Shown one piece after another: positions 5,594 through 12,581 of a stretch of DNA of 22,263 nucleotides. The stretch is from positions 1-22,263 of the forward strand of contig NZ_CALEFV010000065.1 of NCBI RefSeq assembly GCF_937877005.1, given 5' to 3'. Source of the DNA: an uncultured Fibrobacter sp. (GTDB taxonomy: Bacteria > Fibrobacterota > Fibrobacteria > Fibrobacterales > Fibrobacteraceae). The position numbers were made by a program, and so were the translations under genes. Under the pieces are notes generated by a model. It searched no databases and was not told the DNA's origin. It saw only the letters and a program-made list of their open reading frames with translations. Within the stretch, counting starts at the first letter, position 1, and each line of letters starts with the position of its first letter.

Positions 5594-7983
5594 TTCATCC
5601 CTCTTTTTGAAAAGTGTAATGCAAATTCAGCGCCATTCCCTTTTTTGGATTGCGCTTTGACTGTCCCTGAGAAATCTGATTCCATTATTGTTTTTACATG
5701 ATAGAGGCCTAAGCCACCTCCATCTGTTGTCGAAAATCGGTAATTAAAAATTTTGGACATATTTTCTTCAGGAATTCCAGCTCCATCATCACGATAAATC
5801 AAATCAATAAAATCGGAAGAAATTTTCCAATCAATGTAGATGTTTTTCGCATCGAATTTACTTGAGTTTGAGAGTAAATTGTCAATGATGATTATTATCT
5901 TGATTGCTTCAAATTTTGTCTCCCAGATAGCGTCAGTTTGCGCTACATGGAACGAAAATTCTTTATAACTTGTCTGGCAGAAGTTTTCAATATAATCATT
6001 GACAAACGCGATGAAATCTTTATTTATTTTATTCGCTCTTACATTGTAATTAACTTTGCTTACCAAACCCGAAATAGTTTCTACTTGCTGATTTAATAGG
6101 TATATATCATTTAGTTTGGCAACAATTGTGTCAATATCTTTATTTTTAGCAGCTTCCATTGCGTCATCAAGCGTAGAACGAATGCTGTGAGAAGTGTGTG
6201 TTATCGTATGCTGCAATGAAATAAGCTGTTTAACATCAGAATTGACATCCGACGTCAAGAACATATTCTCTCGTTCAATCTGGGCGCTTTTTGCTTCGGC
6301 CCGCGCCTGTTGAGCTTTTGCATATTTAGCCTCATATTGTGCCTGATCCTTGGCGGCTTCTTCTTCACGCATTTTTGCTTCTGCTTCGTCAGCGCGTTTT
6401 TCTGCAGTCTCTTTTTCTTTTTGAAGTTTTTTTACTTTTTGTTTGATTGACTCGTAGGAATTGAGCCAATTACTGTCAACAACGTTTTTAGCCAAATCAT
6501 CAAGTTCATCTATTATCTGAGGATTAGCTTCATCAAATAATGAAGGATCGTCGAATATATTTATTAAATCTTTATTGTAATATTCAACTTCAATATTCTT
6601 GTCGAAAATCAAAGCTTTTATTAATTGAACAAAATCGATCTTACTCCCAAGATTTTCTTTTATTACAACTTCAGGGGATGATAAATTTTTATCATTTTTT
6701 AAAAGCTCACGGCTTTTATACGCCAATTCAACATTCTTGAAATATTCTTTTTTTAAAAAGCCCTCACCCCACAAAACACCTACGACATAGCGTTCTAAGC
6801 GTCTATGAGCAGTATCAAAAAAATTTTTTAGTTGTAATGTCGCCTCAGATTCAATTAGACCACCATCTCTGCTAGAGACCTCTTTGAATTCATTAATATC
6901 ATTTGATTGAACATCGACCCTTCCAAACAAATCTCTTGTTCCTAAAAAACGATTATAGCCTTGAGCAGCACGATGGTCCAATCCCCAGCTATCATCGCCA
7001 TTGTTCCCGTATGGTAAGATTCTAAAACCATTACGGAATAGAAAAATGGAACCATATCCAACGAGATCTACATTCATTACTTTTTTAAAATTTATCTTCG
7101 CTGATTTGTTTAAAAAATAAAGACATATTTGGGCAGACGAAAGACTCTTGTATTTATTTTTTTCTCTTATTTTATAAACAATAACATCGCGATCCGTTAA
7201 AGTGGTTTCAATCGTTGTCCCATCTAATCGTACTTCAATTTTAGTTGTCTTTAAATTAATTACATCTAGAATGCTATTCTTTATAGTCCCATTAACAATC
7301 TTACTGTCATGAGTTTCTGTTAAATCTCTCGTTTTTTCGTTTTCGCAAATAATCTCTATTTCAAATCCTTGCGTTTCAGAAAAGGGATTAATTAATTTCT
7401 CAAGAGATCTTTTCAAATTCAGGATCTTGTCTCTATCCCATGCATCTCGCAAATCGGTAATTTCCAAAATTGTACCACTATTCTTTTTTTGCGGAAAAAC
7501 AATTTTTTCAACGATTTGCTCATGATCAAATTTAACATCGTCTATTTTCTTTCTTTGATCTTTTTCAAATTTTTCCCAATCAATTCTTATTACATCATAT
7601 AAATTATTTTTTTTTGTCTTTGTTTTTAACTCTAATTTTTTTCCTAAACGGTCGCAAGAAAAGCGACCAATGCCTTTTGCTCCAGCGTAAAAGCGACGAA
7701 TGTTATCACGATATGATTTTTGTTTATCGTCATCTTCAGTGCCATCACGCTTTGCTGAAAAACCAATTTTCAACCATTTTTCGTCAATGTCTTTAATAGA
7801 CATGCCCTTGCCATTATCGGCAATAACAATTCTGTTATAATCAAATGTTATAACAACCTTTGATGCATATGCATCATATGAATTTTTTACTAATTCAAAA
7901 ATGGCGATTTCATCACTTGTAATCAGGTCTCTTCCGATAAGATCTTTAATCCCTGATGCGGCGCTAAAACTTTTTTTATCCAT
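5590..7983 (-). CDS. Dual GHKL ATPase / histidine kinase-like protein
   Basis: The 797-residue protein carries two separate GHKL (Bergerat) ATP-binding modules. The N-terminal one resembles Hsp90/MutL/MORC ATPases: IFELVKNSYDA (E30, N34, D37), IADNGKGM (55-61) and GAKGIGRF (101-108). A long helical coiled coil rich in K, E and A spans roughly 520-580. It is followed by an H-box-like helix, LQHTITHTSHSIR (590-602, candidates H592, H596, H599). A histidine-kinase-type catalytic domain ends the protein: NLLSNSSKF (702-710), DDGAGIP (732-738), F-box FNYRFST and GGGLGLYHVKTIM (755-767). There is no membrane segment, so it is cytosolic. Its start overlaps the methyltransferase stop by 8 nt, with GGAGGTGAT as ribosome binding site inside the methyltransferase gene. 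MORC/paraMORC-type GHKL proteins are known in restriction-modification neighbourhoods. Strongly AT-rich. Confidence 0.85.
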   Translation of the reverse strand: MDKKSFSAASGIKDLIGRDLITSDEIAIFELVKNSYDAYASKVVITFDYNRIVIADNGKGMSIKDIDEKWLKIGFSAKRDGTEDDDKQKSYRDNIRRFYAGAKGIGRFSCDRLGKKLELKTKTKKNNLYDVIRIDWEKFEKDQRKKIDDVKFDHEQIVEKIVFPQKKNSGTILEITDLRDAWDRDKILNLKRSLEKLINPFSETQGFEIEIICENEKTRDLTETHDSKIVNGTIKNSILDVINLKTTKIEVRLDGTTIETTLTDRDVIVYKIREKNKYKSLSSAQICLYFLNKSAKINFKKVMNVDLVGYGSIFLFRNGFRILPYGNNGDDSWGLDHRAAQGYNRFLGTRDLFGRVDVQSNDINEFKEVSSRDGGLIESEATLQLKNFFDTAHRRLERYVVGVLWGEGFLKKEYFKNVELAYKSRELLKNDKNLSSPEVVIKENLGSKIDFVQLIKALIFDKNIEVEYYNKDLINIFDDPSLFDEANPQIIDELDDLAKNVVDSNWLNSYESIKQKVKKLQKEKETAEKRADEAEAKMREEEAAKDQAQYEAKYAKAQQARAEAKSAQIERENMFLTSDVNSDVKQLISLQHTITHTSHSIRSTLDDAMEAAKNKDIDTIVAKLNDIYLLNQQVETISGLVSKVNYNVRANKINKDFIAFVNDYIENFCQTSYKEFSFHVAQTDAIWETKFEAIKIIIIIDNLLSNSSKFDAKNIYIDWKISSDFIDLIYRDDGAGIPEENMSKIFNYRFSTTDGGGLGLYHVKTIMESDFSGTVKAQSKKGNGAEFALHFSKRGMK

Positions 7984-9166
7984 TCATCACCTCCATCAAG
8001 GCTCTTCCCACCTGTTCAGCAAATAATGGCGGGACTGCATTCCCGACTTGTGTGTAACGTGGAACTTCTTTCTTCCTTAATTTACCGCCCGAAGTGTATT
8101 TTCCTTTAAATTCGAACCAATCGGGGAAACTTTGAATTCGAGCCTGTTCTCGCACGGTAAGAATTCGTGGTTCTTCGTAATGAACGAGTTCATCTGGAAT
8201 CGATGTGATCGTTGGAGCCTGAGAATTTGCATCAAGGACCGTAACACCACGTCTTTTCAAATTTTCAACATATCCGTCATCGGGCGTTATTCGCTTACCT
8301 CTCGGAGCATTGTCCAACAAATCTCTATGCAACTGAATTACGGTTGCAGAATGGTTGACAAAACGATGGCTATCGACGGCCCCCTGATGATTCTGGAGAC
8401 CTTGACGCATCAGCCTTTGATAGCCCGATTCTGCACGGCCATAGAATCCTGCCTGAAACCGCTTGGTATCGGGGGACTGGCATGTGCCGTTCGCTTCTTC
8501 CAAATCGCCAATGGCATCTTGAATAGTTGTAGATTGCTTGATTCCTTTTTCTCGGCAGAAATTACTTTTGTTGCTCTCCAAATGTGCAAATACTTCGGAG
8601 GGATTCGCATTAAGCATTGCGACAAGGATAAATCTGCGTCGCTTTTGAGGAACGCCATATTCAGAAACATCAACTACTTTTGAATCTGTACGATATCCTA
8701 GATCTTCAAGTTTGTTTATGACATAGGACGAATATTGAGAAATTCGCCCCTTTTGGCTTTGAAAATGAACGGTAAAGCCATGTACATTTTCGAATATGAG
8801 CGCCCTGGGCTTGACTAACTTGACAAACCTTATATACTGTTTAACAAGCTTGTTACGCGAATCGCTCAGATCCCTTTTTCCAGCAAGTGAGAATCCCTGA
8901 CAAGGCGGGCCCCCTGCTACCAAATCCACCTGGCCTTCCAGCTCACGAAGTTTATCTTCGTTTTCATCCAAAAATTTCTTGATATCATGTTCTTTCACAT
9001 CCAACCAATCGGGCCACTGGAAATGATGACCATGATCAATCAAATTATACTTCAATGTAGAGAATGCGTCTTTATTTTTTTCAATAGCGAATATGCCTTG
9101 CCAACCGGCATTTTGCAAACCAACGGACAAGCCGCCGCACCCTGCGAATATGTCGATATAGCGCAT
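7976..9166 (-). CDS. DNA (cytosine-5-)-methyltransferase
   Basis: The 396-residue protein is a complete Dcm-family enzyme. It transfers a methyl group from AdoMet to C5 of cytosine within a specific DNA site. Motif I is DIFAGCGGLSVGLQNAGW (5-22), motif IV GGPPCQGFS (85-93) with catalytic Cys89, motif VI ENV (126-128), and motif VIII QKRRR (174-178). The variable recognition region lies at about 200-310, and motifs IX-X include R-x-Q-S-F-P and QVGNAVPP near the C-terminus. The specificity cannot be read from the sequence. GGAGG lies 6 nt before ATG 9166. It is the first gene of the minus-strand operon and overlaps the dual-GHKL gene by 8 nt. It likely protects host DNA from the HNH endonuclease encoded two genes further on. 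Confidence 0.96.
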   Translation of the reverse strand: MRYIDIFAGCGGLSVGLQNAGWQGIFAIEKNKDAFSTLKYNLIDHGHHFQWPDWLDVKEHDIKKFLDENEDKLRELEGQVDLVAGGPPCQGFSLAGKRDLSDSRNKLVKQYIRFVKLVKPRALIFENVHGFTVHFQSQKGRISQYSSYVINKLEDLGYRTDSKVVDVSEYGVPQKRRRFILVAMLNANPSEVFAHLESNKSNFCREKGIKQSTTIQDAIGDLEEANGTCQSPDTKRFQAGFYGRAESGYQRLMRQGLQNHQGAVDSHRFVNHSATVIQLHRDLLDNAPRGKRITPDDGYVENLKRRGVTVLDANSQAPTITSIPDELVHYEEPRILTVREQARIQSFPDWFEFKGKYTSGGKLRKKEVPRYTQVGNAVPPLFAEQVGRALMEVMNG

Positions 9167-9193
9167 TTACGCCTCCATGCCTTTCACGAGGTT

Positions 9194-9280
9194 GCCAGGC
9201 CTTTTGGCCCTGTTGTCAAGAAATGTTGAATGCATACAATATCTCAAGTTTAATATACATATTTTCACCATTTAGGTAAA
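9194..9280 (-). promoter_or_regulatory. Candidate promoter and leader palindrome of the methyltransferase operon
   Basis: On the minus strand, a -10-like TATATT (9252-9257) lies 17 bases after a weak -35, TTTACC (9275-9280). This would give a leader of about 80 nt. Inside the leader, GGCC-TTTT-GGCC (9198-9209) is a perfect small inverted repeat, about 30 nt before the start codon. It could be a hairpin or a site where the operon's own proteins act. The -35 is a poor match. Confidence 0.35.
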
Positions 9281-9331
9281 TAGGAACATCTTTTTTTTGC
9301 TTACGTGGAGCGGGGCGTTGCGGGGCCGGCG

Positions 9332-9649
9332 TCATTCTTCCATCAGTACTACGACATCGTTCTCGTCGTAGTCTTTTTCGAAGGCTTGCCGGTAGCTCGA
9401 TTCCAGCGCCGCTTGCGGGGTGCAGTTTTCCCTGAACAGGACCATGCCGCTGTCCAGGCATTCCATGTCAAGCTCGCCGTCGGTGTCAATGCAATCCGGC
9501 CGGAACGTGGACCATAGGCAATAGTCGGTGAACCCTTCCCGGATGTCTTCTTCGAGCAGGTTGTCGCCCGTGCCCGCCTGGACTTTCAGGAACGCCTTTG
9601 CGCTCTTGACCCATGCGAGTATCGCGCCGCCGAACGTGTCGTTTTCCAT
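9332..9649 (-). CDS. Small acidic hypothetical protein (complete copy)
   Basis: A 105-residue acidic protein starting MENDTFGGAILAWVKSAKAF and ending DYDENDVVVLMEE. There is no signal peptide or membrane segment. GGAGG lies 5 nt before ATG, so it is probably expressed. I do not recognise the family. The 5' leader and first 17 codons are repeated at 10681-10776 on the other side of the KilA-N gene. A looser resemblance exists to the 72-residue protein at 15718-15936: a KAF segment, then a G-x-N-L acidic stretch, then P-x-x-A-A, with a terminal M-E-E in both. This suggests a lineage-specific small-protein family. Confidence 0.65.
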   Translation of the reverse strand: MENDTFGGAILAWVKSAKAFLKVQAGTGDNLLEEDIREGFTDYCLWSTFRPDCIDTDGELDMECLDSGMVLFRENCTPQAALESSYRQAFEKDYDENDVVVLMEE

Positions 9650-9697
9650 AAGGCCTCCGCCCCGAAAGATAGATAATGCTAGTGACAGAAAATGACT
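9602..9697. repeat. 96-bp direct repeat, left copy
   Basis: Matches 10681-10776 in the same orientation with 6 differences in 96 bases. The 49 bases that encode the start of the small acidic protein are identical; all differences fall in the leader. The two copies bracket 983 bp holding the KilA-N gene. Confidence 0.9.
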
Positions 9698-9700
9698 CGC

Positions 9701-9726
9701 TAATTATGGCGAATTCGCCACAATTA
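9701..9726. promoter_or_regulatory. Extended palindrome between divergent genes
   Basis: The core TGGCGAATTCGCCA (9707-9720) is a perfect 14-bp palindrome. It extends on both sides to TAATT and AATTA with one mismatched pair. It lies between the leader of the small acidic protein gene (minus strand) and the promoter of the KilA-N gene (plus strand), a good position for a dimeric repressor. The most likely binder would be the KilA-N protein itself, which is an inference. Confidence 0.5.
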
Positions 9727-9742
9727 ATTTTCGAGAAATCTC

Positions 9743-9771
9743 TTGACAGGGGCCGCGCGAGGATTTATATT
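9743..9771 (+). promoter_or_regulatory. Promoter of the KilA-N gene
   Basis: TTGACA (9743-9748) and TATATT (9766-9771) are 17 bases apart. The -10 continues as TATATTTGG, which also fits the TAnnTTTG element known from Bacteroidetes, relatives of Fibrobacter. It lies 79 bp upstream of the ATG at 9850. Confidence 0.7.
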
Positions 9772-9849
9772 TGGTGAACAAATGTTCTAGTGCTCAAAAT
9801 TTCAAACAAGGCGGTTTCACTCGCGCTAGCGAATAATCAGGAGGATAGA

Positions 9850-10662
9850 ATGGCACAAATTAATGTTCAAAACACCAAAATAACTGTTTTGGATATAGAC
9901 AACAAGGATTACATTTGTCTTACGGATATGGCTGGTGCCAAGGAAAATGATGTTCGTGCGGCCGATGTTATAAAGAATTGGCTTCGCAATCGTTATACAT
10001 TGGAATTTTTAGGTACTTGGGAAACTATTCACAATCCTGGTTTTAAAGTGGTCGAATTTGACCACTTTAGGAAGGAGGCCGGATTGCCCTCATTCGTGCT
10101 GAGTTGTAGTGAATGGATTGAGAAAACGAATGCCATTGGCATAGTCGTAAAGAAAGGGCGTTATGGCGGCACTTACGCCCATAAGGACATCGCTTTTGAA
10201 TTTGGCTCGGCAATAAGTGTATCGTTTAAGTTGTATCTTATTGAGGAATTCCAGCGGCTTAAAGAAGAAGAGCAAAAACAAATTGGATGGAGCGCTAAAC
10301 GGGAACTGGCGAAAATCAATTATCACATACATACCGACGCTATCAAGCAGAATCTAATTCCTCCAAAGCTCACTGCACTGCAGAAATCTTTCGTGTATGC
10401 TGATGAAGCAGATATGCTCAATGTTGCAATGTTCGGAAAGACTGCCAAGGAATGGCGTGATGAAAACCCCTTGCTGAAAGGTAATATTCGCGATTACGCT
10501 TCAATTAACCAGCTGATTTGCCTTTCGAATATGGAATCGCTGAATTCCGTATTGATTAAGTAAGGGCTGCCGCAACCCGAACGCCTGCAGAAGCTGAACC
10601 AGATTGCGATTTCGCAGATGACCGTGCTGGAGTCGATTGGGGAAAACAAGTTGTTGAAATAA
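9850..10662 (+). pseudogene. KilA-N domain protein interrupted by an ochre codon
   Basis: The start ATG 9850 follows AGGAGG by 6 nt; the GTG at 9790 in the same frame is less likely. The first 237 codons (to TAA 10561-10563) encode a KilA-N protein: ITVLDIDNKDYICLTDMAGAK, then DVIKNWLRNRYTLEFLGTWE, then FDHFRKEAG and G-R-Y-G-G-T-Y-A-H-K-D-I-A-F-E-F. After the stop, 32 further in-frame sense codons encode GLPQPERLQKLNQIAISQM and end LLK-TAA at 10660-10662. Family members usually continue through Q-G-L-(P/S)-Q-x-E-R-L. The TAA therefore appears to replace a Gln codon (CAA). The 237-residue product may still fold, since the KilA-N domain is intact. KilA-N proteins are phage-type DNA-binding proteins. 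The gene lies between 96-bp direct repeats. Confidence 0.8.
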
Positions 10663-10680
10663 ACTAATAAGGTTTTAGAG

Positions 10681-10776
10681 GCTCTTGACCCATGCGAGTA
10701 TCGCGCCGCCGAACGTGTCGTTTTCCATAGTGCCACCGCCCCGAAAGATAGATAATATCAGTGACAGAAAATGACT
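10681..10776. repeat. 96-bp direct repeat, right copy with truncated small-protein gene
   Basis: This copy carries, on the minus strand, ATG (10727-10729) and codons for MENDTFGGAILAWVKS followed by Leu and a stop, so only 17 residues. Its ribosome binding site has decayed to GGTGG, compared with GGAGG in the left copy. It is a 5' remnant of the gene complete at 9332-9649. Confidence 0.85.
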
Positions 10777-10790
10777 TTTTTTGGGGCGAC

Positions 10791-11753
10791 TTAGTCCTTG
10801 ATGCAGCGCACGGACAATCCCGCGGCCGAAAGTGTCTCGTCGACGGTGACCACGTTGTCGCTGTTCAGTTCCACATATTGATAATAGGCGATCTCGTGGT
10901 CGTTCAGGCTCTTCGTGGTGGTCCAGAAACGGGTCTTGATTCCCACGTTCGAGAATATGGTCGGGTAGACGCCCAGGTCGTTCGCGTATCCGCCGGGGAG
11001 CGCGGCAAAGCCGGAACTCTCGACATCCTTGAGCAGGGACTCGTCGGTCCATCCGGTGCTCGCCTTGAGGCGTTTCGTGCCCACGGTCTCGTTCAGCGTT
11101 TCGAAATCTTCCTTGCTAGGCAGGTGCCAGCCCTCGGGGCAGGCGACATTAGCGACTTCCCAACGGTACAGGCGTCCGTAGGTGTTGCAGTTGATGGGGT
11201 CGTTGCCGTAGCAGGCGCCCGTGGTGTCGTAGTTCAGGTTTTCGGCCATCCAGGTCTGCTTGCCTATGGTCACCGTCCTGTAAATCCGCTGGTCGCGGGC
11301 GTCCACGATGTAGTCCTTCTTGTTGCCGAACCCGCCGTCGAGTATCACGCCCATGGAATCTCCGCCGCACACGATCTTGTATCCGCTGCTGTCGGCAAGA
11401 ATCAGCGCCGTACAGGATTCTCCGTCGTTGCCGTCGTTTCCATCCTTGCCGTCTTTTCCGTCGTTTCCGTCCTTGCCGTTTGCGCCATCCTTTCCGTCCT
11501 TGCCGTTTCCGTTTTCGGCGCTCAGGACTTTCCATTTTTTGTCGGCGCAGTAGTAGGCTTTCGCGGAATCGAGTGAGTAGACCATGGCGCCTACGTTGCT
11601 CGGGCCGCACTTGGGCATGGATTCGCCCTTTTCGACGACCTGCATGCCTACGGTCTCGTTCACTTCGGTTACTTCGGTCACGTCATCGCCGCAGGCGGTA
11701 ATGATTGCCATGGCCGCAATTGCGGCCATGGGGTAAAAAAGTTTGCTTAACAT
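10791..11753 (-). CDS. FISUMP-domain lipoprotein with collagen-like Gly-x-x repeat
   Basis: The 320-residue protein (start ATG 11753, supported by a purine-rich AGGATGAG about 7-10 nt upstream) has a lipoprotein signal MLSKLFYPMAAIAAMAII with Cys21 in I-T-A-C. Residues about 82-111 form ten consecutive G-containing triplets (KDG, NDG, ANG), a collagen-like stretch. The rest is a FISUMP domain, typical of Fibrobacter: IGKQTWMAENLNYDT, then NTYGRLYRW, CPEGWHLPSKEDF, GFAALPGGYAND and RFWTTT, ending LSVRCIKD. Such proteins are exported and surface-associated; their molecular role is not established. An upstream in-frame ATG (11813) would add 20 residues that do not look like a signal peptide. It is divergent from the thioredoxin-fold gene with only 71 bp between the starts. 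Confidence 0.88.
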   Translation of the reverse strand: MLSKLFYPMAAIAAMAIITACGDDVTEVTEVNETVGMQVVEKGESMPKCGPSNVGAMVYSLDSAKAYYCADKKWKVLSAENGNGKDGKDGANGKDGNDGKDGKDGNDGNDGESCTALILADSSGYKIVCGGDSMGVILDGGFGNKKDYIVDARDQRIYRTVTIGKQTWMAENLNYDTTGACYGNDPINCNTYGRLYRWEVANVACPEGWHLPSKEDFETLNETVGTKRLKASTGWTDESLLKDVESSGFAALPGGYANDLGVYPTIFSNVGIKTRFWTTTKSLNDHEIAYYQYVELNSDNVVTVDETLSAAGLSVRCIKD

Positions 11754-11824
11754 ATTGTTTCTCATCCTTTGCGGAAATATATAAAATATATATTCTTCTA
11801 TATTTTTTCTCAAAAGGGAATGTT

Positions 11825-12574
11825 ATGAAACAAATTGTGCTTTTTGTGTGCGCCATGTTCTTGGCCGCTTTCGCGACCGAGGATATCAGGATTGTCAAGG
11901 TCAACGATGCGAACTTCGAAAAGGAAGTCCTCAAGTCCGACAGGCCGGTGATTCTCGATGTCACGTCCACCAGCTGCCCACCGTGCCTCATCATGATTCC
12001 CACCCTCATCGATATCGCGAAAAAGTACCCCGACATCAAGGTGGCCACCGTGGGGATCGACGAACCGGGCATCGACAACATCAAGGCAACGCTCCCCATA
12101 CAGGCCTTTCCGACATTCTTCCTGGTAAAGGACGGCAAGATTGTAGACCGCCTCGTGGGTGTTGTCAAGGAAGAACAGATGCTGCAGGCGCTCCAGTACA
12201 CGCCAAAGCCTGCGAAAAAATCCGCCAGGAAGTCCAACAAGAAGAGCCCGAAGAATCTCGTGTGCAAGGTGAACGGCCAGTTCAACGGCATCAAGAATCT
12301 GGTGACTATCTCCTTCGTGTTCGGCGAAAACGAAATCGAGAACGTGGATATCGTGACCGACGGGTTCATTCCGCCCGAAATGGAAGGCAGTCGTGAACAG
12401 ATCCTCGCGAGGATGCAGGCGAGCGGCAAGGGCGAGGTGACTCCGACTCTCACGGGTTTTCGCATGCATATCGACAACGACTGCCGATTCATGAAGGCCA
12501 TGGACATGAAGCGTACCTCGACCTACGGCGAGATGCGTGCGGGGCTCGAACTGCAGGGCTTTACCTGCAAGTAG
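11825..12574 (+). CDS. Exported thioredoxin-fold protein with CPPC active site
   Basis: The 249-residue protein starts at ATG 11825 after AAGGGA. It has a signal peptide (MKQIVLFVCAMFLAAFA). Residues about 20-120 form a thioredoxin fold: VILDVTSTSCPPCLIMIPTL with the C-P-P-C active site instead of C-G-P-C, VATVGIDEPG, the cis-Pro segment IQAFPTFFLVKDGK, and VDRLVG. A Lys/Ser-rich linker follows (about 125-145). The C-terminal 100 residues, with Cys at VCKVNG, NDCRF and the terminal F-T-C-K, resemble no domain I can name. Likely a periplasmic thiol-disulfide protein. In-frame sequence upstream of 11825 is non-coding leader. It is convergent with the metallo-hydrolase gene, 7 bp apart. Confidence 0.85.
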   Translation: MKQIVLFVCAMFLAAFATEDIRIVKVNDANFEKEVLKSDRPVILDVTSTSCPPCLIMIPTLIDIAKKYPDIKVATVGIDEPGIDNIKATLPIQAFPTFFLVKDGKIVDRLVGVVKEEQMLQALQYTPKPAKKSARKSNKKSPKNLVCKVNGQFNGIKNLVTISFVFGENEIENVDIVTDGFIPPEMEGSREQILARMQASGKGEVTPTLTGFRMHIDNDCRFMKAMDMKRTSTYGEMRAGLELQGFTCK

Positions 12575-12581
12575 CCGGCGG

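Noticed and set aside
8132..8683. 183-codon plus-strand frame inside the methyltransferase gene
   Set aside because: Antisense to a methyltransferase with all motifs intact; no recognisable domain.
9216..9461. 81-codon minus-strand frame before the methyltransferase
   Set aside because: Overlaps the small acidic protein gene in another frame and has no ribosome binding site.
11421..11510. Repetitive DNA that might be a CRISPR or tandem-repeat locus
   Set aside because: It is the in-frame coding of collagen-like triplets; there are no spacers and no constant repeat length of 25 bp or more.
11149..11610. Arg-rich 153-codon frame overlapping the FISUMP gene
   Set aside because: Frame-shifted reading of the Gly-triplet repeat; R/Q/G-rich peptide without function.
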